This document shows, one piece after another, positions 26,060 to 33,615 of a stretch of 64,000 bases of DNA. The notes under the pieces are model-generated. The model was not told where the DNA came from. It saw only the letters and a program-made list of their open reading frames with translations, and ran no database searches. How positions within the stretch are numbered: position 1 is the stretch's first letter; the number at the start of each line of letters is the position of its first letter. This stretch comes from Subtercola endophyticus (GTDB lineage Bacteria > Actinomycetota > Actinomycetes > Actinomycetales > Microbacteriaceae). Position numbers and translations under genes: made by a program. The stretch spans positions 744,001-808,000 of the forward strand of contig NZ_CP087997.1 in NCBI RefSeq assembly GCF_021044565.1, written 5' to 3'.

Positions 26060-27112
26060 TCAGTCGTCGTCGCTGATGCGGGCTGCGTTCGCGTGGTCGC
26101 GGGCAGAGACGGGTTCGGGGCGCGGCGTGCTCTTCAGCATCTCTTCGACCTCGTCAACCGCCATGACACGGCCGGTGTCGGTCGAGAGCGGGTTCACGAG
26201 GTCGGCTTGTGCTGTCGTTGCGAGTCCGGCGAGCATGCCGACCGCGTCGTCGATGATCGCGCTGTCACGCAGGTCGGAGCCGTGCACCAGCCATTTCGCT
26301 ATTTCGAGCTCGGCGTACAGTCGCGCGCGCTTTCGCAACTGCCGGTCGACCGGCCCGAGCCGGCCCGTGTTGTAGCCCGCGAACACGCGGGTGGCCGACT
26401 CTTCGCGCGAGACAGAGCTGAGCCAGTACAGGTCGGCGGCGGGATCACCGACTTTGAAGTTCGACCAGTCGAGTATTCCGGTAACGTGCTCGCCGGCGAT
26501 CAAGAACGATTCCGGGCCCAGGGCGCCGTGGATGACCGTGGGCTGGAACTGCCAGAGCGCGCTGTCTTCGACCGCCAGCGACCAGCGGGTGAGTAGTTCC
26601 GTGGGAACTCTGCCCGTGGCGGCCGCGCGGTCTTTTACGGTTCGCGCCGTTCTGGCGGCCTCGGCCGCGCTCTGCACCGGAAGCCCCGCGTCGGTGATGA
26701 CCGACGTGGGAAGCGAGTGGATGGCCGCGATGGCCCGCCCGAACGACTCGGCGAGCTCGACGCTCACTTCGAGGCTGTCGAGCGTGGCAGGGTAACCCGG
26801 AATGTACCGGTAGACGATTCCGCGTGTCTCTCCGATTGGCGCCTGCCCGAGAAATTCGGGCGCCTCGAACGGCAGCCGCTTGCGCGAGCCGCCGGTGAGC
26901 GCTCGCAGCGCCACCAGATCGCTCGACTGCTCGATCTCGGCCTCGCGGGCTGTGGGAACACGCACGACGAGCTGGTCGCCGCCCCGGATGTTCAGCAGCG
27001 CCGAGTCGAAGCGGCCACCTTGATCGTTCGACAGCGGGGTGGTCGATACCACGTCGAGGCCAGCGACTGCCGCAGTGGCGAGCGCGGCTAGAGTGAGAGA
27101 AGATCTGGCCAT
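26060..27112 (-). CDS. Phosphotransferase-like (APH fold) protein, catalytic Asp missing
   Basis: A 350-residue protein of the aminoglycoside/macrolide phosphotransferase fold. The C-lobe reads VIHGALGPESFL where active kinases have HGDLxxxN, so both the catalytic aspartate and the metal-binding asparagine are replaced; the later ILDWSNFKVGDPAADL is kept. The N-lobe has SALLNIRGGDQLVVRVP. The ATG at 27112 is chosen from a -10 box six bases upstream. It is convergent with adnB and divergent from nudC. It may be a degenerate kinase with a binding or regulatory role; no evidence for drug resistance. Confidence 0.7.
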   Translation of the reverse strand: MARSSLTLAALATAAVAGLDVVSTTPLSNDQGGRFDSALLNIRGGDQLVVRVPTAREAEIEQSSDLVALRALTGGSRKRLPFEAPEFLGQAPIGETRGIVYRYIPGYPATLDSLEVSVELAESFGRAIAAIHSLPTSVITDAGLPVQSAAEAARTARTVKDRAAATGRVPTELLTRWSLAVEDSALWQFQPTVIHGALGPESFLIAGEHVTGILDWSNFKVGDPAADLYWLSSVSREESATRVFAGYNTGRLGPVDRQLRKRARLYAELEIAKWLVHGSDLRDSAIIDDAVGMLAGLATTAQADLVNPLSTDTGRVMAVDEVEEMLKSTPRPEPVSARDHANAARISDDD

Positions 27113-27118
27113 GCCCTC

Positions 27119-27124
27119 AGGGTA
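27119..27124 (-). promoter_or_regulatory. -10 hexamer of the phosphotransferase-like gene
   Basis: TACCCT on the minus strand, then GAGGGC, then ATG. The GAGGGC could be read as a ribosome site, but it touches the ATG, so a leaderless mRNA is more likely. Confidence 0.4.
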
Positions 27125-27174
27125 CGGCCGGCTACTGCGCTCGCTGGCTTTCGCCACGCACGATTGGTCAACCC

Positions 27175-28185
27175 ATGCTGAAGACTTTGCTCACCGAGCT
27201 GCCCCTGTCTCGTTTCGAGATCGACCGCGATCACGCGACGCGGGCGCTGCCGAACCTGTTCGAGACGCTCTGGGCCGACGAGACGACTCGAGTGCTCGCC
27301 GTCAACAACGGAAAAGCCCTTCTCGCCTCCGGTCACGCGAGCGAGACGGACTGGGCTCGCGACGCGCAACCCGTGGGCGGCGACCTGCCCGCCGAGCATC
27401 CGAAGCTCGCGTTCGTGCCTGCATCGGCGGTGCCGTCGTTCGAGCTGCGGATATACCTCGGCTTCTCGATCTCGACTACTGCAGTCGAGCCCGTCGGCAC
27501 CCGTCTTGTCGCTGCCGTTCTCTCTGACGAAGCCGCCCATGACCTCGAACCCGACGAGTCGCGCTGGGTGAACCTGCGTAATGTCGCATCGACGCTCGAC
27601 GATCGTGACGCCGGGGCGTTCACCGAGACGCTCGGCATCATGAACTGGCATCGCTCGCACACACACTGCCCGCGTTGCGGGGCAGCTACGGTCGTGGAGA
27701 TGGGCGGTTGGGTGCGGCGCTGCCCCGTGCAAGACATCGAGATCTTTCCGCGCACAGACCCGGCCATCATCGTGGGCATCATCGACGCGCACGACCGCAT
27801 CTTGCTCGGTTCGAATGCCCTGTGGGAGAACAATCGGTACTCGCTGCTCGCCGGTTTTGTCGAACCGGGGGAGTCGCTCGAGGCGGCCGTCGTTCGTGAG
27901 GTCTTCGAAGAGTCGGGAGTGCGCGTCGTCGACCCCCAGTACCTCGGTTCGCAGCCGTGGCCGTTTCCGGCGTCGCTGATGTGCGGCTTTCTCGCCCACG
28001 TCGACCCGGCGACCGCCGACAGTCTTCTGCTGCCCGACGGTGAAGAGATTCTCGACGTGCGCTGGTTCAGCCGTGAAGACCTGACCGACCCGGAACGCGC
28101 CCCCCTGCTGCCCGGTTCGGCATCGATCGCCCGCTCGATCATCGAGCACTGGTACGGCGGACCGATCGCCGCCGAAACCTGGTGA
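27175..28185 (+). CDS. nudC: NAD+/NADH pyrophosphatase and RNA-decapping Nudix enzyme
   Basis: A 336-residue Nudix hydrolase. A zinc-ribbon-like part (CPRC at about residue 165, then RRCP) has only three cysteines; the fourth of the E. coli enzyme is lost. The Nudix box GFVEPGESLEAAVVREVFEESG is at about 226-248 (quoted in part), followed by SQPWPFPASLM, the NADH-specificity motif. It hydrolyses NAD(H) to NMN(H) and AMP and can remove NAD caps from RNA. The stop overlaps the next gene as GTGA. Confidence 0.92.
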   Translation: MLKTLLTELPLSRFEIDRDHATRALPNLFETLWADETTRVLAVNNGKALLASGHASETDWARDAQPVGGDLPAEHPKLAFVPASAVPSFELRIYLGFSISTTAVEPVGTRLVAAVLSDEAAHDLEPDESRWVNLRNVASTLDDRDAGAFTETLGIMNWHRSHTHCPRCGAATVVEMGGWVRRCPVQDIEIFPRTDPAIIVGIIDAHDRILLGSNALWENNRYSLLAGFVEPGESLEAAVVREVFEESGVRVVDPQYLGSQPWPFPASLMCGFLAHVDPATADSLLLPDGEEILDVRWFSREDLTDPERAPLLPGSASIARSIIEHWYGGPIAAETW

Positions 28186-29984
28186 CGGTGGCGCCAGGAA
28201 CCGAACCACCGCGCGCCGAACCATCGCGCGCCGAACCACCCGCCGCGGAGCCGTCGGGCGCCGAGCCACCCAGCGCCGATGCGCTGCTCGCCGGCCTCGA
28301 CGCCGAGCAGCGGGTCGTCGCGACGACCCTGCTCGGGCCGGTCTCTGTGCTCGCGGGAGCCGGCACGGGCAAGACCCGAGCCATTACGCATCGCATCGCC
28401 TACGGCGTCGCGACCGGGGTGTTTCCGCCGAACAAGGTCATGGCACTGACCTTCACCTCGCGTTCGGCTGCAGAACTCAGAGCTCGGCTTCGCCCTCTCG
28501 GCGCCGGGGGAGTCGCCGCACGAACTTTTCACTCGGCGGCCCTCTCCCAACTCAATTTCTTCTGGCCGCAGGTCGTCGGTGGAACGGTTCCGCGTCTCAT
28601 CGACAGCAAAGCCCGGGTGCTCGGGCAGGTCGCCGAGCAGCTCAAGCTGCGCATCGACACTGCGACGCTGCGTGACCTGGCCGCAGAGATCGAGTGGCGC
28701 AAGATCTCCAATCTCACCATCGAGCAATACGAACGAGCCGCGCGAACGTCGAGGGCTCAGCCCGGCTCGCTGACGGTGCAGCAGGTGCTCGAACTGCAGG
28801 TGGGGTACGAGAGCATCAAAGACGAGCGCCGGCAACTCGACTTCGAAGACGTGCTGCTCGCGACAGCCGGCATGATCGAGAGTGAACCCTCGGTAGCCAT
28901 GCAGGTGCGGGAGCAGTACCGCTTCTTCGTGGTCGACGAGTTTCAAGACGTTTCGCCCTTGCAATACCACTTGCTGTCGCTGTGGCTGGGCGACCGTCGA
29001 GACCTGTGTGTCGTCGGCGACGCCAGCCAGACCATCTACTCGTTCGCCGGCGCACGCGCGGACTTCTTGCTCTCGTTCGCCTCGCAGTTTCCGGCGTCGG
29101 CCGTCGTTCGACTCGAACAGAATTATCGCTCCACCCCGGCGATCGTCGACACCGCTAACCGGCTCATGCGTGGCCGGCCCGGTGCCCTCACTCTGCGTGC
29201 CGCGAGCACGGTGACCGCCGGCCTGCCGCCGACGATCACGGGCTACCCCTCCGACGCGGCGGAGGCGCGCGGTATCGCGGCTGCGATCGCGGCCCTCATC
29301 GCCGACGGCACTCGGCCGCACGACATCGCCGTGCTCTACCGCATGAACGCCCAGGCCGCGGCGCTCGAAGGCGCTCTCGCCGAGGCGAATGTTCCCTACC
29401 AGATTCGGGGCGCACAGCGCTTCTTCGACCTGCCAGAGGTGAAGCAGGCGGTCATGTCGCTTCGCGCCGCGTCGGTGTCGATCATGGGTGAGCCGCTCTT
29501 CAAGTCGGTGAGCGACGTTCTTCGCTCGCTGGGCTGGTCGCAGAGCCCGCCAGAGGGCCGCGGCGCGCTGCGCGACCGCTGGGATTCGCTGAATGCGATC
29601 ATGGGCCTCGCCGAACAGCAGCCACCGCGAACGACGTTTCGCGCTTTCACCGACGAACTTCTCGAGCGGCAGTCGGCACAACACGAACCGACCCTTGCGG
29701 CGGTGACGCTGGCGACCCTGCACTCTGCGAAAGGGCTCGAATGGCCGGTGGTGTACGTCGCCGGCCTCTCGGAGGGGCTGGTTCCGATCTCGTACGCCAC
29801 CACGCTCGACCAGATCGACGAAGAACGCCGCCTGCTCTACGTGGGCATCACACGGGCACGGCAACGGCTTGCCCTGTCATACTCCCAAACGGGCGCTGGC
29901 CGGTCGCAGTCCCGGGCCCCGTCACGCTTTCTGCAAGAACTCGGCACCCGCACTCCGGATGCACGCTCCGCCGTGTCTCGGTGA
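28182..29984 (+). CDS. UvrD2-like SF1 DNA helicase lacking the HRDC domain
   Basis: A 600-residue 3'-5' SF1A helicase. Motifs: Walker A GAGTGKT (about residue 59), Ia LTFTSRSAAEL, II VVDEFQD (about 252), III GDASQTIYSFAGA, IV LEQNYRSTP, V ATLHSAKGLEW and VI YVGITRARQRL. The N-terminus is an AEP-rich repeat (residues 8-32). Mycobacterial UvrD2 is about 700 residues with a C-terminal HRDC domain and a tetracysteine element; this protein stops after motif VI and has neither. GTG start, coupled to nudC. The 3' end overlaps the convergent gene by 137 bases. Confidence 0.86.
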   Translation: MTVAPGTEPPRAEPSRAEPPAAEPSGAEPPSADALLAGLDAEQRVVATTLLGPVSVLAGAGTGKTRAITHRIAYGVATGVFPPNKVMALTFTSRSAAELRARLRPLGAGGVAARTFHSAALSQLNFFWPQVVGGTVPRLIDSKARVLGQVAEQLKLRIDTATLRDLAAEIEWRKISNLTIEQYERAARTSRAQPGSLTVQQVLELQVGYESIKDERRQLDFEDVLLATAGMIESEPSVAMQVREQYRFFVVDEFQDVSPLQYHLLSLWLGDRRDLCVVGDASQTIYSFAGARADFLLSFASQFPASAVVRLEQNYRSTPAIVDTANRLMRGRPGALTLRAASTVTAGLPPTITGYPSDAAEARGIAAAIAALIADGTRPHDIAVLYRMNAQAAALEGALAEANVPYQIRGAQRFFDLPEVKQAVMSLRAASVSIMGEPLFKSVSDVLRSLGWSQSPPEGRGALRDRWDSLNAIMGLAEQQPPRTTFRAFTDELLERQSAQHEPTLAAVTLATLHSAKGLEWPVVYVAGLSEGLVPISYATTLDQIDEERRLLYVGITRARQRLALSYSQTGAGRSQSRAPSRFLQELGTRTPDARSAVSR

Positions 29985-30741
29985 CGACGCCGGTTTCGGC
30001 GTTCACGTGAATCACCGCTCCCGGCGTCAGGCCCCTCGCGTCACCCGCGAGGTGGCTGCGCACGAGCCGCGCAGTGATGGCGGTCACTGACGCCACGAGC
30101 AACGGTTGCTCGGTGGGCGCTTTTCGGCCCAGTAGCTGGCTCGCAATGGCCGGCCAGGACGGGTCGCGCTCGATCGCCCAGCGTTCCACGCAGTGCAGGC
30201 ATGGCCCCTCGCCCGGGGTGACCAGCGGCCCGATTCGGGCTTCGTGGTCGCTGAAGACCACGGGCAGATGCACGATGTCGCGGTTGAGCCAGCGCGCCGA
30301 GACGGTGGGGAGAACGGCCCAGGCGCTCACGATCACGACGACATCGGGCTCGCTGTCGAGAGCGGGCGGAACGCCGGTCTGCCCGACGAGTTGAGCGAAC
30401 AATCGGCGCAAGCTGGTCGCAGCGGGTGAGTCGCCCTCGACGTCGATGCGAGCCGCCCGGAACGGCGACGCGCGCCGCGCGTCGAGCGCTGGCTCGAGGC
30501 GTTCTAGGAACCGGAGCGCCGGGTCGTGCCCGCCCTCACTGGTTTCTGGCCCGCTGCCCTGCGCGAGCATCCGGAGCCCGTCGATCGCCACGCCGACCCT
30601 GAGGGCATGCAGCATTCGTTCTTCGGTGCGCGAGATGCTCTCGAAGCGCACGCGGGCGGTATCGACGCCGATCTGCGCGGAGGTCGGCGAACGCCAGACG
30701 AGGGGAAAGCGAGGGTCGAGCCGGTAGCTGTGAAATGTCAT
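29848..30741 (-). CDS. ThiF/E1-like protein with zinc tetracysteine site
   Basis: A 297-residue protein resembling the E1-like (ThiF/cyclodehydratase C-type) proteins of TOMM clusters. VVIVSAWAVLPTVSARWLNRDIVHLPVVFSDHEARIGPLV (quoted only for orientation, in pieces) leads to the zinc pair CLHC (in GPCLHCVERW) and a later CGC (in HPECGC). No clear ATP-binding GxGGxG motif is seen, so adenylating activity is doubtful. No YcaO, precursor peptide or exporter is nearby. Rv3196 in the matching mycobacterial locus may be the homologue. Its last 45 codons overlap the uvrD2-like gene on the other strand. Confidence 0.6.
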   Translation of the reverse strand: MTFHSYRLDPRFPLVWRSPTSAQIGVDTARVRFESISRTEERMLHALRVGVAIDGLRMLAQGSGPETSEGGHDPALRFLERLEPALDARRASPFRAARIDVEGDSPAATSLRRLFAQLVGQTGVPPALDSEPDVVVIVSAWAVLPTVSARWLNRDIVHLPVVFSDHEARIGPLVTPGEGPCLHCVERWAIERDPSWPAIASQLLGRKAPTEQPLLVASVTAITARLVRSHLAGDARGLTPGAVIHVNAETGVVTETRRSVHPECGCRVLAESVTGPGTATGQRPFGSMTGQAVAVPV

Positions 30742-30817
30742 GCACCCATGCTGCCCTCAACAGCAAAACGGCCCGCGGAGTTATCCACACGCCGTCTTGC
30801 ATGAGGGAAGCAGCGGG

Positions 30818-32179
30818 CTACACGACGGGTGGTGCTGGCGTGTCGTCGCCGGTGCTCGCCCCGCCCGACTCCTCTTCGCGAAAGAAGTCGGCGATCGCCT
30901 GATCCATCTCGTCGGGCTCCGGCTCGCCCGCGAGCAACCGCGCCACGAGGCCGGCCGGGTTGTCGATGTCTTCGGAGGTCGGCACCACGTCGGGGTGCGA
31001 CCAGAGGGCATCACGCCCCTCGGCCCCCACCGCGTCAGTGACGGCCTGCCACATGGCGGCCGCTTCACGCAGACGGCGTGGGCGCAGCTCGAGCCCTACC
31101 AGCGTCGAAAACGCTGATTCGGCGGGGCCGCCCGTCGCCCGGCGGCGACGCACGGTCTCGGCGACCGCGTCGCGCTTGGGCAACCGCACGGTCGCAGCGG
31201 CCGTGACCACGTCGACCCAGCCCTCCACGAGCGCAAGCGTCGTCTCAAGCCGCGCCAGCGCCTGCTCCTGGGCCTCGCTCTTCGGCGGGATGAGCGCGCC
31301 GCTCACCATCGCCTGCCGCAGTTCTTCAGGGTTCGACGGGTCGAAACCGCTCGCCAGCTCTTCGAGCCGGTCGGTGTCGATCGAAATGCCGCGCGCGAAC
31401 TCGGTGATCGAGCTGATCATGTGCAGTCGTAGCCACTTCGCGTGCCGAAAAAGCCTCGCATGGGCGATCTCGCGCACCGAGAGGTAGAGCTGCACCTGGT
31501 CGGGCGCAATGTCGAGACCATCGCCGAACTCCGCGAGATTCTGCGGAACCAGCGCCGCCTGCTGGTCGCTCAGCAGCGGGATTCCCACGTCGCCGCCCGA
31601 CACCACCTCGGTCGACAGCTGCCCGACCACCTGGCCGAGCTGCATGGCGAAGAGCGCGCCGCCGATATTGCGCATCAGCTGGCTGGCTCCAGCCATCATG
31701 CCCGAAAGCTCTTCGGGCGCCTGCTCTTTGAGAACGCGCGTGAGGGCGTCAGCGATGCTCAGGGCCACGGGCTCGGCCAGCTGCGTCCACACCGGCATGG
31801 TCGCGGTCACCCACTCCTTGCGGCTGAGCAGCTTGGGAGTGGCCGCCAACTCCGTCACGAACGTGACTTCGTCGAGCCAGAGTTCGGCAACGTGCAGGGC
31901 CTGTTCGAGGGCCGAGCGGATGCCCGGGTCGATCGACACCGCATCTTTACCGGCGATCTCCTGCGCCGCCTCGAGCGCCACTTTCCAGTCGACACCGTCA
32001 CCGGTGTGCTGCATGGCGCGCTGCAATTGCCGCATCAGCTGGGCCACTGCGGCCGGGTCTGAGGGCAGCCCGGCAGCGCTCGCCAGTTTCGACGGGTCGA
32101 GGTCGGAATTGCCCGACAAGAACTGGCGCAGCATGTCGGCGAACTCGTCTTCGGGGTTCTTGTCTGGTTCGTCGCTCAC
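30818..32179 (-). CDS. Zinc-dependent metalloprotease family protein (DUF2342)
   Basis: A 453-residue, mainly helical protein of the actinobacterial DUF2342 family, annotated as zinc-dependent metalloprotease or F420-associated hydrolase. The conserved core is VREIAHARLFRHAKWLR, the family's variant in place of HExxH; with only this motif the protease function is unproven. Also seen: LMRNIGGALFAMQLGQVVGQL and LLSDQQAALVPQNL. GTG start at 32179 (MSDEPDKNPEDEF); a longer upstream reading is not protein-like. It is divergent from the PDZ-Lon gene, as Rv3195 and Rv3194c are. Confidence 0.85.
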   Translation of the reverse strand: MSDEPDKNPEDEFADMLRQFLSGNSDLDPSKLASAAGLPSDPAAVAQLMRQLQRAMQHTGDGVDWKVALEAAQEIAGKDAVSIDPGIRSALEQALHVAELWLDEVTFVTELAATPKLLSRKEWVTATMPVWTQLAEPVALSIADALTRVLKEQAPEELSGMMAGASQLMRNIGGALFAMQLGQVVGQLSTEVVSGGDVGIPLLSDQQAALVPQNLAEFGDGLDIAPDQVQLYLSVREIAHARLFRHAKWLRLHMISSITEFARGISIDTDRLEELASGFDPSNPEELRQAMVSGALIPPKSEAQEQALARLETTLALVEGWVDVVTAAATVRLPKRDAVAETVRRRRATGGPAESAFSTLVGLELRPRRLREAAAMWQAVTDAVGAEGRDALWSHPDVVPTSEDIDNPAGLVARLLAGEPEPDEMDQAIADFFREEESGGASTGDDTPAPPVV

Positions 32180-32339
32180 GGTGCCGTACTCCCGGTTGTC
32201 TCCATGGTGCCTATCAGCAACCACTTCTACGCTAACCCGTGGCCCATCAGCCAAGCTGGGATTTCTCATATGCTGGGGTGCCGACGCGTGCGCCTGTGGC
32301 GAACAGCGCTGCAGCTCGCAGCACAGAGTCGGCGAGTGT

Positions 32340-33416
32340 ATGAAACGAAAGGGCGACGTGAGACGGCGCAGAACCATCGGCTGGGTCAGCCTTATCGCAG
32401 CCCTGGCGCTCGCTCTCGGAATGAGCTTCATTCCGTCGCCCTATGTCATCGAACAGCCCGGACCCGTGTTCAACACGCTCGGCACGAGTTCGCACGACGG
32501 AACCGAGACGCCACTCATCTCGATCAGCGGCGCGCCCACTTATCCCACAGCCGGCACCCTCGACATGCTCACGGTTTCGGTCGTCGGTACTCCGCAGAGC
32601 CTCCCCAGCTGGGCTGAAATCGTGGGGGCGTTCTTCAACCAGACCAAGGCCATCGTTCCGGTCGACGCCATCTACCCTCCTGACGTTTCGGTCGATGAGC
32701 AGAACCAAGAGAACCAGACCATGATGGTCGACTCACAGCAAGAGGCCATCGCTGCCGCGCTGACTAATCTCGGCATCGCCTTCACGACCCAGATCACCGT
32801 GGCGCAGCTCGCCACGAATTCGCCGGCCACGGGCATCCTGCAGGTCGGCGACACCATCGATTCGGTGAACGGCACAGTCATCACGAGTGTCGACGGGCTC
32901 CGTGCGGCCGTGACGGCGAACGGGGATGCCCAGCCGGCCAGCATCGTCATCACCCGTTCTGGCGCCCAGCAGACCGTGCAGGTCACGCCCGTCAAGGCCA
33001 GCGACGGAAGCATCCTGCTCGGCATCGGTGCCGGCGCGACCTACACGTTTCCGTTCGACGTCACGATTCAGCTCGACAACGTCGGCGGCCCGAGCGCCGG
33101 AATGATGTTCGCGCTCGGCATCATCGACCAGCTCACTCCCGGCCAGTTGAACGGCGGCAAGAATGTCGCGGGTACGGGAACCATCAGCGCCGACGGCACG
33201 GTCGGCGCCATCGGGGGTATTCGGCAGAAGATGTTCGGTGCCGTCGCCGCCGGAGCGAGCTACTTTCTCGCGCCGGCGTCGAACTGCGACGAGGTCACTG
33301 GGCACGTGCCGAGCGGCCTCCGGGTGTTCGCCGTCAAAACGCTCACCGACTCGCTGACCGCTTTGAAAGACATCAGCACGGGCACAGGGCTCGACTCGCT
33401 GCCCACCTGCAACTGA
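32340..33416 (+). CDS. Membrane-anchored PDZ and Lon-type serine protease
   Basis: A 358-residue protein. One N-terminal membrane anchor (residues 13-32) is followed by an extracytoplasmic region, a PDZ domain (about 150-225; GILQVGDTIDSVNGTVI) and a Lon-type protease domain. The Ser-Lys dyad is seen as GGPSAGMMFALG (serine) and GGIRQKMFGAVAAGA (lysine). The family is conserved in Actinobacteria and Bacillus (YlbL). The role may be quality control of exported proteins. ATG at 32340, just before MKRKGDVRRRR. Confidence 0.9.
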   Translation: MKRKGDVRRRRTIGWVSLIAALALALGMSFIPSPYVIEQPGPVFNTLGTSSHDGTETPLISISGAPTYPTAGTLDMLTVSVVGTPQSLPSWAEIVGAFFNQTKAIVPVDAIYPPDVSVDEQNQENQTMMVDSQQEAIAAALTNLGIAFTTQITVAQLATNSPATGILQVGDTIDSVNGTVITSVDGLRAAVTANGDAQPASIVITRSGAQQTVQVTPVKASDGSILLGIGAGATYTFPFDVTIQLDNVGGPSAGMMFALGIIDQLTPGQLNGGKNVAGTGTISADGTVGAIGGIRQKMFGAVAAGASYFLAPASNCDEVTGHVPSGLRVFAVKTLTDSLTALKDISTGTGLDSLPTCN

Positions 33417-33551
33417 CCCACCCCCACACCGACGGAAACCATCGCCCCAACCCTGCCGAAACCGTCGTCGCGAGCGGCCGCTTCATAGGGCGCTGAAAGA
33501 TTCGTTACCGACGCGTGACTGAAGTGTCAGGGCTCTGGGAGGTTGGCGAGG
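33417..33551. other. Upstream region of the UPF0182 gene
   Basis: No gene. It contains GTGTCAG at 33524-33530, which pairs with CTGACAC at 33552-33558 across the -35 element of the promoter below and so is a possible regulator site. Confidence 0.4.
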
Positions 33552-33579
33552 CTGACACGCAGCAACGGTTGTCTAGGAT
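33552..33579 (+). promoter_or_regulatory. Promoter of the UPF0182 gene
   Basis: -35 CTGACA (33552-33557), a 16-base spacer and -10 TAGGAT (33574-33579). Just downstream TTAGCTG (33579-33585) and CAGCTAA (33593-33599) form a perfect dyad with a 7-base centre over the start of the transcript, which could be an operator or a small 5' hairpin. A ribosome site AAGAGG follows before the GTG at 33616. Confidence 0.55.
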
Positions 33580-33615
33580 TAGCTGACATCCACAGCTAAC
33601 TCAAGAGGCCTTAAC

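Noticed and set aside
30781..30789. Perfect DnaA box TTATCCACA
   Set aside because: A single copy with no cluster and no dnaA/dnaN nearby; not a replication origin.
31509..32339. N-terminal extension of the PDZ-Lon protein
   Set aside because: It would overlap the divergent DUF2342 gene throughout; MKRKGDVRRRR followed by a membrane anchor is the natural start.
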